64,000 nucleotides of DNA from Geobacteraceae bacterium (GCA_027404165.1 DAHZCG010000004.1:1-64000), one strand, 5' to 3'. Positions 44,410-54,656 are shown, counted from the first letter of the stretch. Translations and numbers: made by a program. Notes: generated by a model from the letters alone, not told the origin.

Positions 44410-45918
44410 TTAATCGGCTTTATATTCATTCGTTCTTGCCCGGTTCCACCAACCGCCGCCAAGTGACTGAAAGAGCGCTGCGGTATCGGCATATCGGGCC
44501 GCCTCTGCCTGTACCAGGCTGATACGGGCCTGCTGGTGTTGCCGTTGGGCGGTAAGCAGGAGCAGGTAGCTCACCGCCCCGAGTTCATATTGCCGTTGTG
44601 TCAACTCAAGCGTATCCCGTGAAGTTTTTTCAGCTTCAGCCTGAGCCGCAAGGGTAACGGCATCCGCTTCCAGCGCCTGTAAAACGTCAGCCACATTCTG
44701 GAATGCTTCCAGCACTATTTTGCGATATTGCGCCACGGCCTGATCATAGCCGGCAATGGCTGCCCGGCGTTGAGCGGTCAGCTCGCCTCCGCGGAAGAGC
44801 GGCTGTAAGATACCGGCGCCGAACCCCCAAATCGACGTGTTGTTGCTCAACAGGTTACCCAGCGTAGCGGCCTGCGACCCCAAACTTCCGGTCAGGGTGA
44901 TCGTGGGATAGAGATTGGCCGTAGCCACACCCACCTTGGCGCTGGCCGCATGCAGCAGCTCTTCCGCAGCACGGATATCCGGGCGCTGGCGCGTCAGCGA
45001 CGACGGCAGGCTGAGCGGCAATTCCCGCGGCAGATGAAGCTGTTCCAAGGTAAATTCGGGAAGGTGCGCCTCGCCGGGAAATATGCCGACATACACCGCA
45101 AGCTGGTTACGGGTCTGTGCAAGCTCTTTTTCCAGCAGCGGCAGGCTTGCCCGGAACTGGGCCAGTTCCGACCGTTGTGTCAGGACGTCGGAGCGGGCCG
45201 CTCCTCCAAGCTGGAATTGGCGATCCACCAGGTGCAACTGCTGTTCCTGCAACGCCAGCATTTCCCGTGTGGACGTTATTTGCGCCCGCACTGAAGCTTC
45301 CTTTATCACCGTGGTGACGATATTGGCGGTAAGGGCAAGATAGGCAGCTTCCTGCTGAAAACGCTGATAATCGACCTGTGCCTGCAAAGCTTCCAGCTCA
45401 CGGCGTCCCCCGCCAAAAAGGTCAAGGTTATAGGATACAGAGACTGAAGCATTAAACAGATTGTAGATAAAACCACTGGAGTTTGTTTGGCCAAAGGCGA
45501 CTCCTGAAGCCTTCTGGCGAGAACCGGAGAGTGAGGCATCCACCTGCGGAAAGTATTCTGTCCCGCTTCTGGCACGCAGGTTTTCCCGAGCCTGGCGCAG
45601 AGTTGCCTCGGCCGACGCCAGAGTCGGATTTCCAGCGATTGCCTGGCGGAGCAGCCGATCCAGAGCCGGGTTTTGAAACAGCTGCCACCACTCGGCAGAG
45701 ACGGCAGCCCCAGCTTTGATGGCCTGAGCTGCACCACCGGTCACAGGAGCTGCGGCGGTCTTTCCGGGAAGAGCTGCTGCCGTATAGCCTGTCACTCGCG
45801 GCGCTTCCGGAGACCGAAAATCCGGGCCAACAGCACAGGAACTTACAGCCATTCCAATAACCGCCGTCGTCAGGAAACGTTGTAAGCACGGCAATAACCG
45901 CCTTGATGCACTTTTCAT
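44410..45918 (-). CDS. Outer-membrane efflux lipoprotein (TolC/NodT family)
   Basis: A 502-residue outer-membrane factor. The start at 45918 gives a lipoprotein signal with lipobox VSSC followed by AVGPDFRSPE, typical of NodT-type factors; a 30-codon longer reading is not a signal. Two OEP repeats follow, with the familiar WWQLFQNPALDRLLRQA, SYNLDLFGGGRRELEA and RQRPDIRAAEELLHAA. Forms the trimeric channel through outer membrane and periplasm. First gene of the RND operon, divergent from an outer-membrane protein gene with 211 bases between the starts, where no regulator gene is found. Confidence 0.93.
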   Translation of the reverse strand: MKSASRRLLPCLQRFLTTAVIGMAVSSCAVGPDFRSPEAPRVTGYTAAALPGKTAAAPVTGGAAQAIKAGAAVSAEWWQLFQNPALDRLLRQAIAGNPTLASAEATLRQARENLRARSGTEYFPQVDASLSGSRQKASGVAFGQTNSSGFIYNLFNASVSVSYNLDLFGGGRRELEALQAQVDYQRFQQEAAYLALTANIVTTVIKEASVRAQITSTREMLALQEQQLHLVDRQFQLGGAARSDVLTQRSELAQFRASLPLLEKELAQTRNQLAVYVGIFPGEAHLPEFTLEQLHLPRELPLSLPSSLTRQRPDIRAAEELLHAASAKVGVATANLYPTITLTGSLGSQAATLGNLLSNNTSIWGFGAGILQPLFRGGELTAQRRAAIAGYDQAVAQYRKIVLEAFQNVADVLQALEADAVTLAAQAEAEKTSRDTLELTQRQYELGAVSYLLLLTAQRQHQQARISLVQAEAARYADTAALFQSLGGGWWNRARTNEYKAD

Positions 45919-46129
45919 TGGAAGCCGCGTCCTTTGCTGTACATTGAACTTCACTATTAAAGAGAATACCGTATTTAAACCCATTGCCAACTTTTTTCCA
46001 CCGCACAATACAACAGGGTCTCTGCGGTTGAGAAAGAAAAAATTAGTGTTAGAATATGAACTATTGGTGCGTCGGAGTTTATCCGGCCGAAAATTCCCAA
46101 GCTTGGTACATCTTCAAGGAGGTACGTCC

Positions 46130-46807
46130 ATGAAAAAACACCTTGTCATTCTTGCCGCCCTCGCAACCATTGCAGTCCCTGCAATCTGTTCAGCAGCTCC
46201 ATCTCGTCCCGGCCCGTATGTGTCCGGCTTTATCGGCGTCAGTGTCCCTCAGAACACTGATGTGTCCAGCTATAATTATGGAACAGACACATCTATTTCT
46301 GATCGTGTCGAATTCGATCCCAGTGTCAATGTTGGCGCAACCGGTGGTTTTGACTACGGCTTCATCCGCCTGGAAGGTGAACTGTCGTACAAGCATGGCA
46401 AGATTGCGACGATTACTGAGCAAAGTGGCGGCCAGAGTACGCGGCTTCACAATGCAGACGGCAACCTCGGAGCCCTCGCCATGATGTTCAATGCATTCAT
46501 CGACCTGCACAATCCCACATTGATTACCCCATACGTGGGAGGCGGCATCGGCTTTGCCGCCATGCATCTGAGTGATACGTTCGTTTCGGAATACAGTGCT
46601 CCCATTTACCAGGAAGATGACGACACCGTTTTTGCATACCAGGCAGGAGCCGGACTTGAGCTTGCCCTCAACCGCCGGCTTTCCCTGGACGTAGGTTATC
46701 GCTATTTCGCTACCTCAAATGCCAGGTTCGGTGCTGACCGCACCATAAGTACCGATCTTAAATTTCAGAGCCACAATGCCGCAGTAGGGATACGAGTGAA
46801 ATTTTAA
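46130..46807 (+). CDS. Outer-membrane beta-barrel protein, OmpA/OprF-barrel type
   Basis: A 225-residue exported protein. AAGGAGG is ideally spaced before the ATG at 46130. Signal peptide MKKHLVILAALATIAVPAICSA. Eight-stranded barrel pattern: GPYVSGFIGVSVP, GGFDYGFIRLEGELSY, PYVGGGIGFAAMH, YQAGAGLELALNRRLSLDVG, and a terminal AVGIRVKF with C-terminal Phe. No OmpA peptidoglycan domain. Stands alone; a strong palindrome follows at 46915-46951. Function unknown beyond a membrane protein of the surface. Confidence 0.87.
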   Translation: MKKHLVILAALATIAVPAICSAAPSRPGPYVSGFIGVSVPQNTDVSSYNYGTDTSISDRVEFDPSVNVGATGGFDYGFIRLEGELSYKHGKIATITEQSGGQSTRLHNADGNLGALAMMFNAFIDLHNPTLITPYVGGGIGFAAMHLSDTFVSEYSAPIYQEDDDTVFAYQAGAGLELALNRRLSLDVGYRYFATSNARFGADRTISTDLKFQSHNAAVGIRVKF

Positions 46808-46914
46808 CCTCGTGGAATTGTCTCGTATGGCAACGGCAGAGCAGGCGCTTCTTACGAAACGTCTGTAGCCGCAAAAGTTGAAACAGAGAATCACTTAACA
46901 ATCAAAAGAATACG

Positions 46915-46951
46915 GCCGGTCCAGCGAGGCATGACGCTGCTGGACCGGCCA
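46915..46951. terminator. Strong hairpin between convergent genes
   Basis: GGCCGGTCCAGC (46915-46926) and GCTGGACCGGCC (46940-46951) form a perfect 12-base stem with a 13-base loop. It sits between the barrel protein gene (ends 46807) and the stress protein gene on the other strand (ends 47005). There is no T-run on either side, so it is probably a two-way terminator or transcript stabiliser. Confidence 0.6.
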
Positions 46952-47004
46952 TATCCCCGCACCCTGAAATAACAACTCCATCAGGCATTCTGCATGCACA
47001 CAAC

Positions 47005-47466
47005 CTACCACCGTACCGGTTTTGGCTCGTTTTTCACGAACATAACCGTACACGGCAACCTGCGAACAAGCTCCTCATTACTGCGACCGAACAGGAAATG
47101 TTCCAACCGCCACTCCTCATGAGCCAGAAGAACGAGAAGGTCGATCTTTTCCTCTTTGACCGTCTTAATTATTTCTTCGGTCGGATCCCCGTTCTTGATC
47201 AATTCCTTGATCGGAAATCCCTTGGCCTTTTCCTCCCGAATAATCCGGTCCAGGTCGCTTTTTGCTTCATCAAAGAGTTTTTTGAAATCCTGTTCAAGGG
47301 AAACTATGGGCAGGTTCCACCCTTCGAGCCCGAAGGGATTATGAATTACATGCAGAATGGAGAGCTCAGCGTTATATTTGCGCGCCAGAGAGATGCCATA
47401 ATGGACGGCCTCCCGGCAGTGTTTGGTCATCCTGCTGACCACGAGTATCCGTTTAAAATCTTCCAT
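47005..47466 (-). CDS. Universal stress protein family (UspA-like)
   Basis: A 153-residue single-domain Usp. N-terminus FKRILVVSRMTKHCREAV, LSILHVIHNP and the C-terminal LPCTVMFVKNE are typical. The ATP-binding stretch that in ATP-binding members reads G-x2-G-x9-G-(S/T) is changed: LLAHEEWRLEHFLFGRSNEEL lacks the first glycines, so nucleotide binding is doubtful. A palindrome TATTATTGATAATA lies 52 bases upstream of the start (47518-47531). It is a relative of the gene at 51405, which has the same local changes. Confidence 0.88.
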   Translation of the reverse strand: MEDFKRILVVSRMTKHCREAVHYGISLARKYNAELSILHVIHNPFGLEGWNLPIVSLEQDFKKLFDEAKSDLDRIIREEKAKGFPIKELIKNGDPTEEIIKTVKEEKIDLLVLLAHEEWRLEHFLFGRSNEELVRRLPCTVMFVKNEPKPVRW

Positions 47467-47776
47467 GATTCTGCCTCCTTGTGTGTAAAGCGCCAGAACA
47501 GCATGGGCATTTGTTTATATTATTGATAATAAGGCTGCCGGTAGTCAATAAAGGAATAGTAATCCATCCCCAGGTTTCAGGCCTTTTTATTCTGCATGCT
47601 TTTCGGGGGCACAGGCAAAGACAGGGCTGATCATATTCAAGCTGCTATGGCGTTTTCAAACACCGCAGTATTTTTCCCCTTTTCCATCGGGGAAGCTTTG
47701 TGCACAAAAGTCTGCCGTGCGCTTTTTTGCTGATGAAAACGCATGGCAGTTGATTCATGCGGCACGATTCGTACGA
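47467..47776. other. 310-base intergenic region upstream of the Usp gene
   Basis: Both flanking genes read leftward, so this holds the promoter of the Usp gene and the 3' end of the multicopper oxidase unit. Noted: AT-rich palindrome TATTAT-TG-ATAATA (47518-47531); hairpin TTCCCC/GGGGAA (47675-47695 region); inverted copies of GCGTTTTCA at 47650-47658 and 47733-47741. None forms a clear intrinsic terminator. No gene seen. Confidence 0.4.
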
Positions 47777-49753
47777 CTATTGGACCCTGAAAGGTCTCAT
47801 CATTTCATGGTCTTCGTGTGCCAGGATATGGCAATGCCACATATACGTTCCAATCCGGTCAAACTTTGCCCTGATTCGCACGTATCCCTGTGAACCGATT
47901 GCTTCATCGGCGGGAGGTACGCGCACCGTATCCTTATGCCCGAGCTCATTAGCCAGTACCCTGTATGGCGAACCAGAATCCGCCTCTGTCCCATCCGGGT
48001 TGGTTGACGGCCTGAGCCCGCCGGGAGATACTGTCGGCATGCCACCTTCACCATCTGCTGGTGTATAGGCCCCGGGAGCGATACTTCCTTTTTCAACGAC
48101 TTCAAAATCCACCAAGTGAAGATGCATGGGATGCGTATCGACAGTGTTATTAATAATGATCCAATCTTCAACATTGTTTAAAATTATATTCTCAGTTATT
48201 GGCGCATCGAAGGCCAAGCCATTGAGAAGAATTTTGAGACGCTTCGATATTGATCCGCTATACGGGTCAAATAAATATGCGCCGTCTTCTTCGGTTTCCT
48301 GTAAATCAACGTAACGCGTGTTGTCAGGTGTGCCATACGGCGCCAGGACTCTGGGATGTGCCGGCACCACGCTTGAATCCGTACCGGACAGCGGCTTGGT
48401 TATCTTGAACTGCATTATTTTGCCGGTTGTCGATGGATTCACATCACCGCCGTCAGGATACGGCGTGTGGGCGTCATTACGCATGGTGATGTTGGTGCCG
48501 GCCGGAAATTTGGAAAAGTCGATGACAATGTCAGCCCGTTCAGCCAGGGCAAACAGGAGCCCGTTATCCGGTCCATTTCCGATATCGTTGACTGCGGTCG
48601 GCAGGAGTCCGCCATCGTTGCCAATCTGCGTAATTGCACCAGCGGGAATCGGCAGTCCGTCGGAACGTTCCAGCCAGATATTATAGAAGCGTGAATCGGA
48701 GCCATTCAGCATACGGAATCGGTATTTACGAGGCTCCACATCGAGCTTCGGCCATGCTTTACCGTTGACGGTGATGATATTACCGAAGAACTCCGGGTTA
48801 GACGTATAGACCGGATTGCCATTTTCATCGGTCTGCTGAGAACCGTCCGGGTTGAGCAGAGCCGTTGAGTCATAATGCAGTGAACCGTCTTCATTGAATG
48901 ACCTGTCCTGAATAACAAGCGGAATTTCATATGCACCCTTCGGGAGATCCAGACCATCTTCGACACTGTCACGCAGAAGGTAGTTGGCGGCCAGGCCGGC
49001 ATAAACATTAAGTCTGGTGATGCCCATGGCGTGGTCGTGATACCAGAGATGGTTGGCAATCTGACTGTTGTCGTAAGTGTAGGTGACCGTATTCCCATTG
49101 GGGCGAGCCGGGCGGCCGCTGACCGGATCCGCAGGAAGCCCGGTTGTGGCGTTCGGATCATTGGTGATCCAGGCATCGGGATGACCATCCGATTCCGGGG
49201 CAACATGGGCACCGTGAAGGTGGGTAACAATACGAACCTCCGGCTCTCCCATATTGGCGCCGTGCAGCGTTGGATCAACCGTCAACAGGTGTTTTGTCAG
49301 GAGTTTTCCCGTTGCGTCTTTCAGGTTGTTGGTGTATTTGACCACGACTGTCTTGCCGGTTTCTCCTGAAAGAGTTGAGCGGGCTTCGATCGTTGCGCCC
49401 AGGTAACCGGTCTTTATGCCGTTCGTATTGTAACCCCAGACAGTTGTCCGGATTGGAGCGCCGGTGACCGGGTTGGTAAATTCACTCCCATCCTTTTTCC
49501 GCAGGCCAAAATCATAATCGTTGGTCTGTTCCGCCAATACCGTATAGTAGTCGGACCCCGGAACCGTGCCAGTGTCAGGGACAGCTACCGGGATAATAGT
49601 CAAAGGCGTGGCAAACTGCTGGACCGCCAATGGATTGCGCAATACGGTTTTTGAACTACCCTCCACGACAGTGACGGTGTCCTTGCCGTTGCCGCATCCG
49701 GCAATCATCAGAACACCAAAAATCATGAACAGAAGAATCTTTAATCTTTTCAC
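47777..49753 (-). CDS. Multicopper oxidase, CotA/bilirubin-oxidase-like lipoprotein
   Basis: A 658-residue three-domain copper oxidase. N-terminal lipoprotein signal (LLFMIFGVLMIAGC). Copper sites: HLHGAHV and HLWYHDHAMG (trinuclear), HPMHLHLVDF, and HCHILAHEDHEMM (type 1 with axial Met). The pattern HDHAMGITRLNVYAGL is that of spore-coat CotA and related laccases. Likely substrates are Mn(II), Fe(II), Cu(I) or phenolics; oxygen is the oxidant, striking in a mostly anaerobic gene set. The gene stands alone with a promoter palindrome TTGTTAT-N4-ATAACAA upstream. Other known Geobacter multicopper oxidases (OmpB/OmpC) are larger; this one is a different branch. Confidence 0.92.
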   Translation of the reverse strand: MKRLKILLFMIFGVLMIAGCGNGKDTVTVVEGSSKTVLRNPLAVQQFATPLTIIPVAVPDTGTVPGSDYYTVLAEQTNDYDFGLRKKDGSEFTNPVTGAPIRTTVWGYNTNGIKTGYLGATIEARSTLSGETGKTVVVKYTNNLKDATGKLLTKHLLTVDPTLHGANMGEPEVRIVTHLHGAHVAPESDGHPDAWITNDPNATTGLPADPVSGRPARPNGNTVTYTYDNSQIANHLWYHDHAMGITRLNVYAGLAANYLLRDSVEDGLDLPKGAYEIPLVIQDRSFNEDGSLHYDSTALLNPDGSQQTDENGNPVYTSNPEFFGNIITVNGKAWPKLDVEPRKYRFRMLNGSDSRFYNIWLERSDGLPIPAGAITQIGNDGGLLPTAVNDIGNGPDNGLLFALAERADIVIDFSKFPAGTNITMRNDAHTPYPDGGDVNPSTTGKIMQFKITKPLSGTDSSVVPAHPRVLAPYGTPDNTRYVDLQETEEDGAYLFDPYSGSISKRLKILLNGLAFDAPITENIILNNVEDWIIINNTVDTHPMHLHLVDFEVVEKGSIAPGAYTPADGEGGMPTVSPGGLRPSTNPDGTEADSGSPYRVLANELGHKDTVRVPPADEAIGSQGYVRIRAKFDRIGTYMWHCHILAHEDHEMMRPFRVQ

Positions 49754-49780
49754 GCTTTCCTCCTCTTTAATATTTTACAT

Positions 49781-49798
49781 TTGTTATCGCAATAACAA
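49781..49798. promoter_or_regulatory. Operator-like palindrome before the multicopper oxidase gene
   Basis: TTGTTAT (49781-49787) and ATAACAA (49792-49798) are perfect inverted arms around CGCA, 28 bases before the oxidase start codon and within the divergent region. Position and symmetry fit a repressor or activator site; the binding protein is unknown. Confidence 0.4.
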
Positions 49799-49882
49799 TG
49801 CCAACTGTTTTCATCAACTAACCACATAAAAAGGCTTGACTTTTCAATGGGTAAGCAACTACGAGTCGGAAACAATTTTCTC

Positions 49883-49911
49883 AATTTGAGACGACGTGTC
49901 GAATTTGAGAC
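49883..49911 (+). repeat. Two direct repeats upstream of the barrel gene
   Basis: AATTTGAGAC occurs at 49883-49892 and 49902-49911, period 19. The spacer contributes to a GTGTC-N8-GACAC inverted pair. They lie about 120-150 bases before the start at 50033 and may be tandem regulator sites. This stretch could also be read in frame with the barrel gene, but as protein it would be an unlikely leader. Confidence 0.3.
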
Positions 49912-50032
49912 ACGGGGTGGTAACCGTTTGAAATCCGGAAAGGATATAATCCCCTTGCAAAACATGCCGTTCCACGGATACTTTATGTGGGCATTTATGT
50001 TTATTTACACATTAATAGCGACGGATCACGCC

Positions 50033-51235
50033 ATGAATGTTCCATACACGACACTCAATGTATCCTGGTGGGAAACGCTATCCGGATTAACACGGAGGAC
50101 CTGCGGGGTCGTCGTGGCTGCAGTTATTTTGCTCCATACTGCGGCTGACCTTTCGTTTGCCGGCGAGAAAATAACGTCAAATTCTCCACCTTCAGTTGGA
50201 ATGATCCCATGGCCGGGGCCAATTCCCAGGGAGGAAACAAAACCATGGTTAGTACCTCTCCCATGGCCGGAACCTGTCCCCTGGTGGAGCCCCACCCCAC
50301 CGATTGGTTACTTCGCTACCATCGAAAAGACCGTGGATGAAACCCACACCATGCTTGAACGGAACATTCTCCGGCAGACGATCCGCTTTGATAACTTCTT
50401 CGGCACCGTCAAGCCCGAAAACTACCGCACGACAAGTTACAATATCCGCTGGCGAAATTCCCTGAGAATTGGCAACGGAGGGACTTTTAATCTGGGTTCA
50501 TCCCTGCAAGCCAATTTTGCGTTGACAAAAATCAGCGAACGGCTCCACCTCTTCATAACAGGGGAAAACGATCCGGGATTGACGACACACAGCCTCCCGG
50601 AAGACCCCGGCAACCCCGGATTCGACCGGACCACGCCGACAACCCACTTTGCCAATACGGAACTGCGTTATGAGTTAATTCAAACACCTTCCCTGAACCT
50701 GTTTGTGGGAACAGGCGTCCGACTGGCACTCCCTTTCGAAGTTTTTGCGCGGAGCCGCGTTCAGTACCGGAAAAAGCTCGGCGAGCTTGCACTCATGCGT
50801 GTCGGCGAGACGTTCTTTGTGAAGAATACCGATTATTTCGGAGAGACCACAGAGGTCAGCCTTGAAAGGTTGCTAAACGAGGCCACGCTTCTGCAGTGGG
50901 CCGGTACCGCGACCGCTTCCAGGGAAATCAATGGACTGGAATGGGGCTCGGAACTATCCCTCACCCGACAGATCTCTTCCAAAGCTGCAGCTACCTTTAA
51001 GGCAGGCATTTACGGCAACACCACCGCCTCCTCCCAGATACAGAATTACCTGCTTCTTGCCAGATACCGGCGAAACTTCCTGAAACCATGGCTGTATTAC
51101 GAAGTGGAACCCCAGCTTAGCTGGCCACGTGACCCTGTCGGGATACAGCACGCCAGATTTGACGTTACATTCCGCCTGGAAATCGTATTCCAAGGTACAA
51201 CCGCAAACAAGAAGAGACCTCGCAGCAGCAAGTAA
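50033..51235 (+). CDS. Predicted outer-membrane barrel protein with Trp/Pro-rich segment
   Basis: About 400 residues from ATG 50033, the first start that places a signal sequence (RRTCGVVVAAVILLHTAADLSFA). The open frame extends 62 codons upstream but no better ribosome site is seen. After the signal comes a striking Trp/Pro segment (MIPWPGPIPREETKPW, LVPLPWPEPVPWWSPTPP). The rest alternates strands (YNIRWRNSLRIG, FNLGSSLQANFAL, LRYELIQTPSLNLFVG) as an outer-membrane barrel, ending with FDVTFRLEIVFQG and a basic tail KKRPRSSK that is unusual for a barrel. No family recognised. It is divergent from the multicopper oxidase gene. Confidence 0.65.
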   Translation: MNVPYTTLNVSWWETLSGLTRRTCGVVVAAVILLHTAADLSFAGEKITSNSPPSVGMIPWPGPIPREETKPWLVPLPWPEPVPWWSPTPPIGYFATIEKTVDETHTMLERNILRQTIRFDNFFGTVKPENYRTTSYNIRWRNSLRIGNGGTFNLGSSLQANFALTKISERLHLFITGENDPGLTTHSLPEDPGNPGFDRTTPTTHFANTELRYELIQTPSLNLFVGTGVRLALPFEVFARSRVQYRKKLGELALMRVGETFFVKNTDYFGETTEVSLERLLNEATLLQWAGTATASREINGLEWGSELSLTRQISSKAAATFKAGIYGNTTASSQIQNYLLLARYRRNFLKPWLYYEVEPQLSWPRDPVGIQHARFDVTFRLEIVFQGTTANKKRPRSSK

Positions 51236-51404
51236 TCCAATGTGGGAGTAGCCAACGCGACCGACTGCCGGCTGTAGAGCGAGAATGGTGTGAGATCATT
51301 TTCAAATTGCCTTGCACAATCAAAACTTGCGGGTAAACTTTTACCAGAGGCGTGAGACAGACCATGAAATTGAATGATAACTGCATGTTTTACAGGAGGT
51401 TCAC

Positions 51405-51854
51405 ATGGAAGATTACAGAAATATTCTTGTCATCAGCAGGATGATCCCCCACTGCCTGAAAGCCATTACGGCTGGTATTTCTCTTGCCCGCAAGTATGAT
51501 GCACAACTTACAGTCATGCATCTTGTCTCCAATCCCGTTGATATGATGGCGGTGAACGCACCGGGGCTGTTTCCCGGCGAACAGTACAAGAATTACATGA
51601 ACAGCCATCAGGAAGCGCAAGAGCAGTTGGACAAACTCATCAAGCGGGAAATCCATGGCGGGTTTCCCATTAAGGAACTGATCACCGACCGTGATCCGGT
51701 TGAGGAGATTGTGAAGACGGTCAAAGAAGAAAAAATCGACCTGATTCTCATGAGTGCCCATAAGGAGGGGCTTCTTGAACATGCGCTTTTTGGCGGTGAG
51801 AACAATGCCATACTTCGCAAGATGCCCTGTTCGATCCTGCTGGTAAAAAATTAA
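51405..51854 (+). CDS. Universal stress protein family (UspA-like)
   Basis: A 149-residue Usp preceded by AGGAGG five bases before ATG. DYRNILVISRMIPHCLKA and LTVMHLVSNP match the family; the C-terminal half ends LRKMPCSILLVKN. As in the gene at 47005, the nucleotide-binding glycine stretch is altered (MSAHKEGLLEHALFGGENN). The two share many residues and look like paralogues. It comes before the rpiB remnant and the pentose phosphate operon, 121 bases apart; cotranscription is possible. Confidence 0.9.
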   Translation: MEDYRNILVISRMIPHCLKAITAGISLARKYDAQLTVMHLVSNPVDMMAVNAPGLFPGEQYKNYMNSHQEAQEQLDKLIKREIHGGFPIKELITDRDPVEEIVKTVKEEKIDLILMSAHKEGLLEHALFGGENNAILRKMPCSILLVKN

Positions 51855-51975
51855 TCCGGGCAGATTGGAGTTTCTACCCCCGAAAGAAAAAGTATTCGGG
51901 AATACATGATTCATCCACGAAAAAATTCTGCTGAAGGTCACGTACACTGCCGGATATCCACAAGGAGAACAGCTG

Positions 51976-52052
51976 ATGCAAATTGGAATTGCCGCCGATC
52001 ACGGTGGCGTTGCCATGAAAGTACAACTTGCAGGAGAAAGAGAGGCACAAGA

Positions 52053-52062
<10 letters not shown>
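51976..52062 (+). pseudogene. Remnant of ribose-5-phosphate isomerase B (rpiB) start
   Basis: A 28-codon reading frame with its own ribosome site (AAGGAG, 8 bases before ATG). It begins [20 protein letters not shown], which is the start of RpiB: the strand followed by the catalytic-type Asp-His (ADHGG) and helix. After about 20 residues it leaves the family pattern and stops at 52060-52062, inside the start of gnd. A normal RpiB has about 145 residues, so most of the gene is gone. The remnant overlaps gnd by 10 bases and could now act as a leader peptide coupling translation to gnd. Confidence 0.65.
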
Positions 52063-53081
<1,019 letters not shown>

Positions 53082-53138
53082 ACGAGGACTCCATAACACC
53101 TGGTCCTCCACCTCACTGTCATATAGAAAGGCGCAAGC

Positions 53139-54656
53139 ATGCTTACGCAACAATCCGATTCGACTGTTCTGGTAATCTTCGGAGGTGGAGGTGACCTGGC
53201 CTGGCGCAAGCTGGTCCCGGCGCTTTTCAATCTCCATCTCGACAATCTTCTCCCCCAACGATTTGCCATTGTGGGTATTGCCCGAAAACAGCGCAACGAC
53301 ACGGAGTTCCGACAGCACCTTCGGGAAGGCGTGGATCTCTTTTCCCGAAGAAAACCGGCAACTGAGGAAATCTGGAACCGCTTTGCCGATCATGTTTCCT
53401 ACCTCTCCGACGATATCACCGACTCCGCCTCCGGGCCTGCCCTCAGCCGGAAATTTGAAGAGTTTGAACAGGCCTGGAGCGTCCGGGCAAACCGGCTATT
53501 CTACCTCGCCATACCTCCCGACATGCTAGAGCCTGCTGCAGCTCACCTGCAGCGGATCGGTGTATGCCGGGACTGCACAAGGGATCGGCTGGTAATAGAA
53601 AAACCGTTTGGTCGAAACCTGGCTTCAGCGCGGGAACTGGACCGGATTCTGACCGGCATGTTTGCCGAGTCCCAAATCTACCGGATCGACCATTATCTGG
53701 GTAAAGAGACGGTACAGAACATCCTCGCTTTCCGGTTTGCCAATTCCCTTTACGAGCCACTCTGGGACCGGCGTTACATCGATCACGTGCAGATTACCGT
53801 GGCCGAGACCGTGGGGGTGGAGGAGCGAGGCGGTTACTACGACCAGGCAGGCGCCCTGCGTGACATGGTGCAGAACCACCTTCTCCAGATCCTCTGTCTC
53901 ATTGCCATGGAACCTCCGGTTTCCTTCGATGCCGACGAGGTTCGAAACAAGAAAGTGGATGTGTTGCACGCCATTCGTCCCATCCGGCCCGAGGAGCTTC
54001 ATCATGTTGCAGTGCGGGGACAGTACGGTCACGGTATCGTCGAAGGCACGGCACGTCCTGGATACCGGAATGAACCGGGAGTAGCCCCCGATTCACCTAC
54101 CGAGACTTATGCGGCATTCAAGTTCTTCATTGACAACTGGCGCTGGCAAGGAGTGCCGTTTTATCTGCGCACCGGCAAGCGGCTCCCCACCAAGGTGTCG
54201 GAGGTTTCCATCCTCTTCCGCCCGGCTCCCCACCAGCCGTTTCCCTCGGCTGCGGTTGAAAACTGGCAGACGAACCGCCTGATCATTCGCATTCAGCCGG
54301 AAGAAGGGATCATTACCCGTATCCAGGCAAAACAGCCGGGCACCCGTTTTCTACTTGGCCCGGTGGATATGCAGTTTCGTTACCGTGATGCCTTCATGGC
54401 AGTTCCGCCCGAGGCGTATGAGACACTGCTTCTGGATGTAATAAAAGGTGATGCCACACTATTCATGCGGGCCGACCAGGTGGAGTGCGCCTGGAAGATC
54501 GTTGATCCGGTACTTGAAGCATGGGAATCTATACCGCCAGGTGATTTCCCCGATTACCCCGCCGGGAGTTGGGGGCCTGAGGCCGCCGACCACCTTATAG
54601 CAAGTGAGGGGCACCACTGGTTACAGCCTGTCATAAAAACGGGAGAAAATGCATGA
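53139..54656 (+). CDS. zwf: Glucose-6-phosphate 1-dehydrogenase
   Basis: A 505-residue enzyme making 6-phosphogluconolactone from glucose-6-phosphate with NAD(P). The nucleotide site reads VIFGGGGDLAWRKLVPALFNL, with GGGGDLAWRK in place of the usual GASGDLAKRK; the substrate site RIDHYLGKETVQN is intact. VIEKPFGRN and the C-terminal LLDVIKGDATLFMRADQVE are typical. Stops inside the pgl start (ATGA overlap), so coupled. First committed step of the oxidative pentose phosphate pathway. Confidence 0.96.
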   Translation: MLTQQSDSTVLVIFGGGGDLAWRKLVPALFNLHLDNLLPQRFAIVGIARKQRNDTEFRQHLREGVDLFSRRKPATEEIWNRFADHVSYLSDDITDSASGPALSRKFEEFEQAWSVRANRLFYLAIPPDMLEPAAAHLQRIGVCRDCTRDRLVIEKPFGRNLASARELDRILTGMFAESQIYRIDHYLGKETVQNILAFRFANSLYEPLWDRRYIDHVQITVAETVGVEERGGYYDQAGALRDMVQNHLLQILCLIAMEPPVSFDADEVRNKKVDVLHAIRPIRPEELHHVAVRGQYGHGIVEGTARPGYRNEPGVAPDSPTETYAAFKFFIDNWRWQGVPFYLRTGKRLPTKVSEVSILFRPAPHQPFPSAAVENWQTNRLIIRIQPEEGIITRIQAKQPGTRFLLGPVDMQFRYRDAFMAVPPEAYETLLLDVIKGDATLFMRADQVECAWKIVDPVLEAWESIPPGDFPDYPAGSWGPEAADHLIASEGHHWLQPVIKTGENA

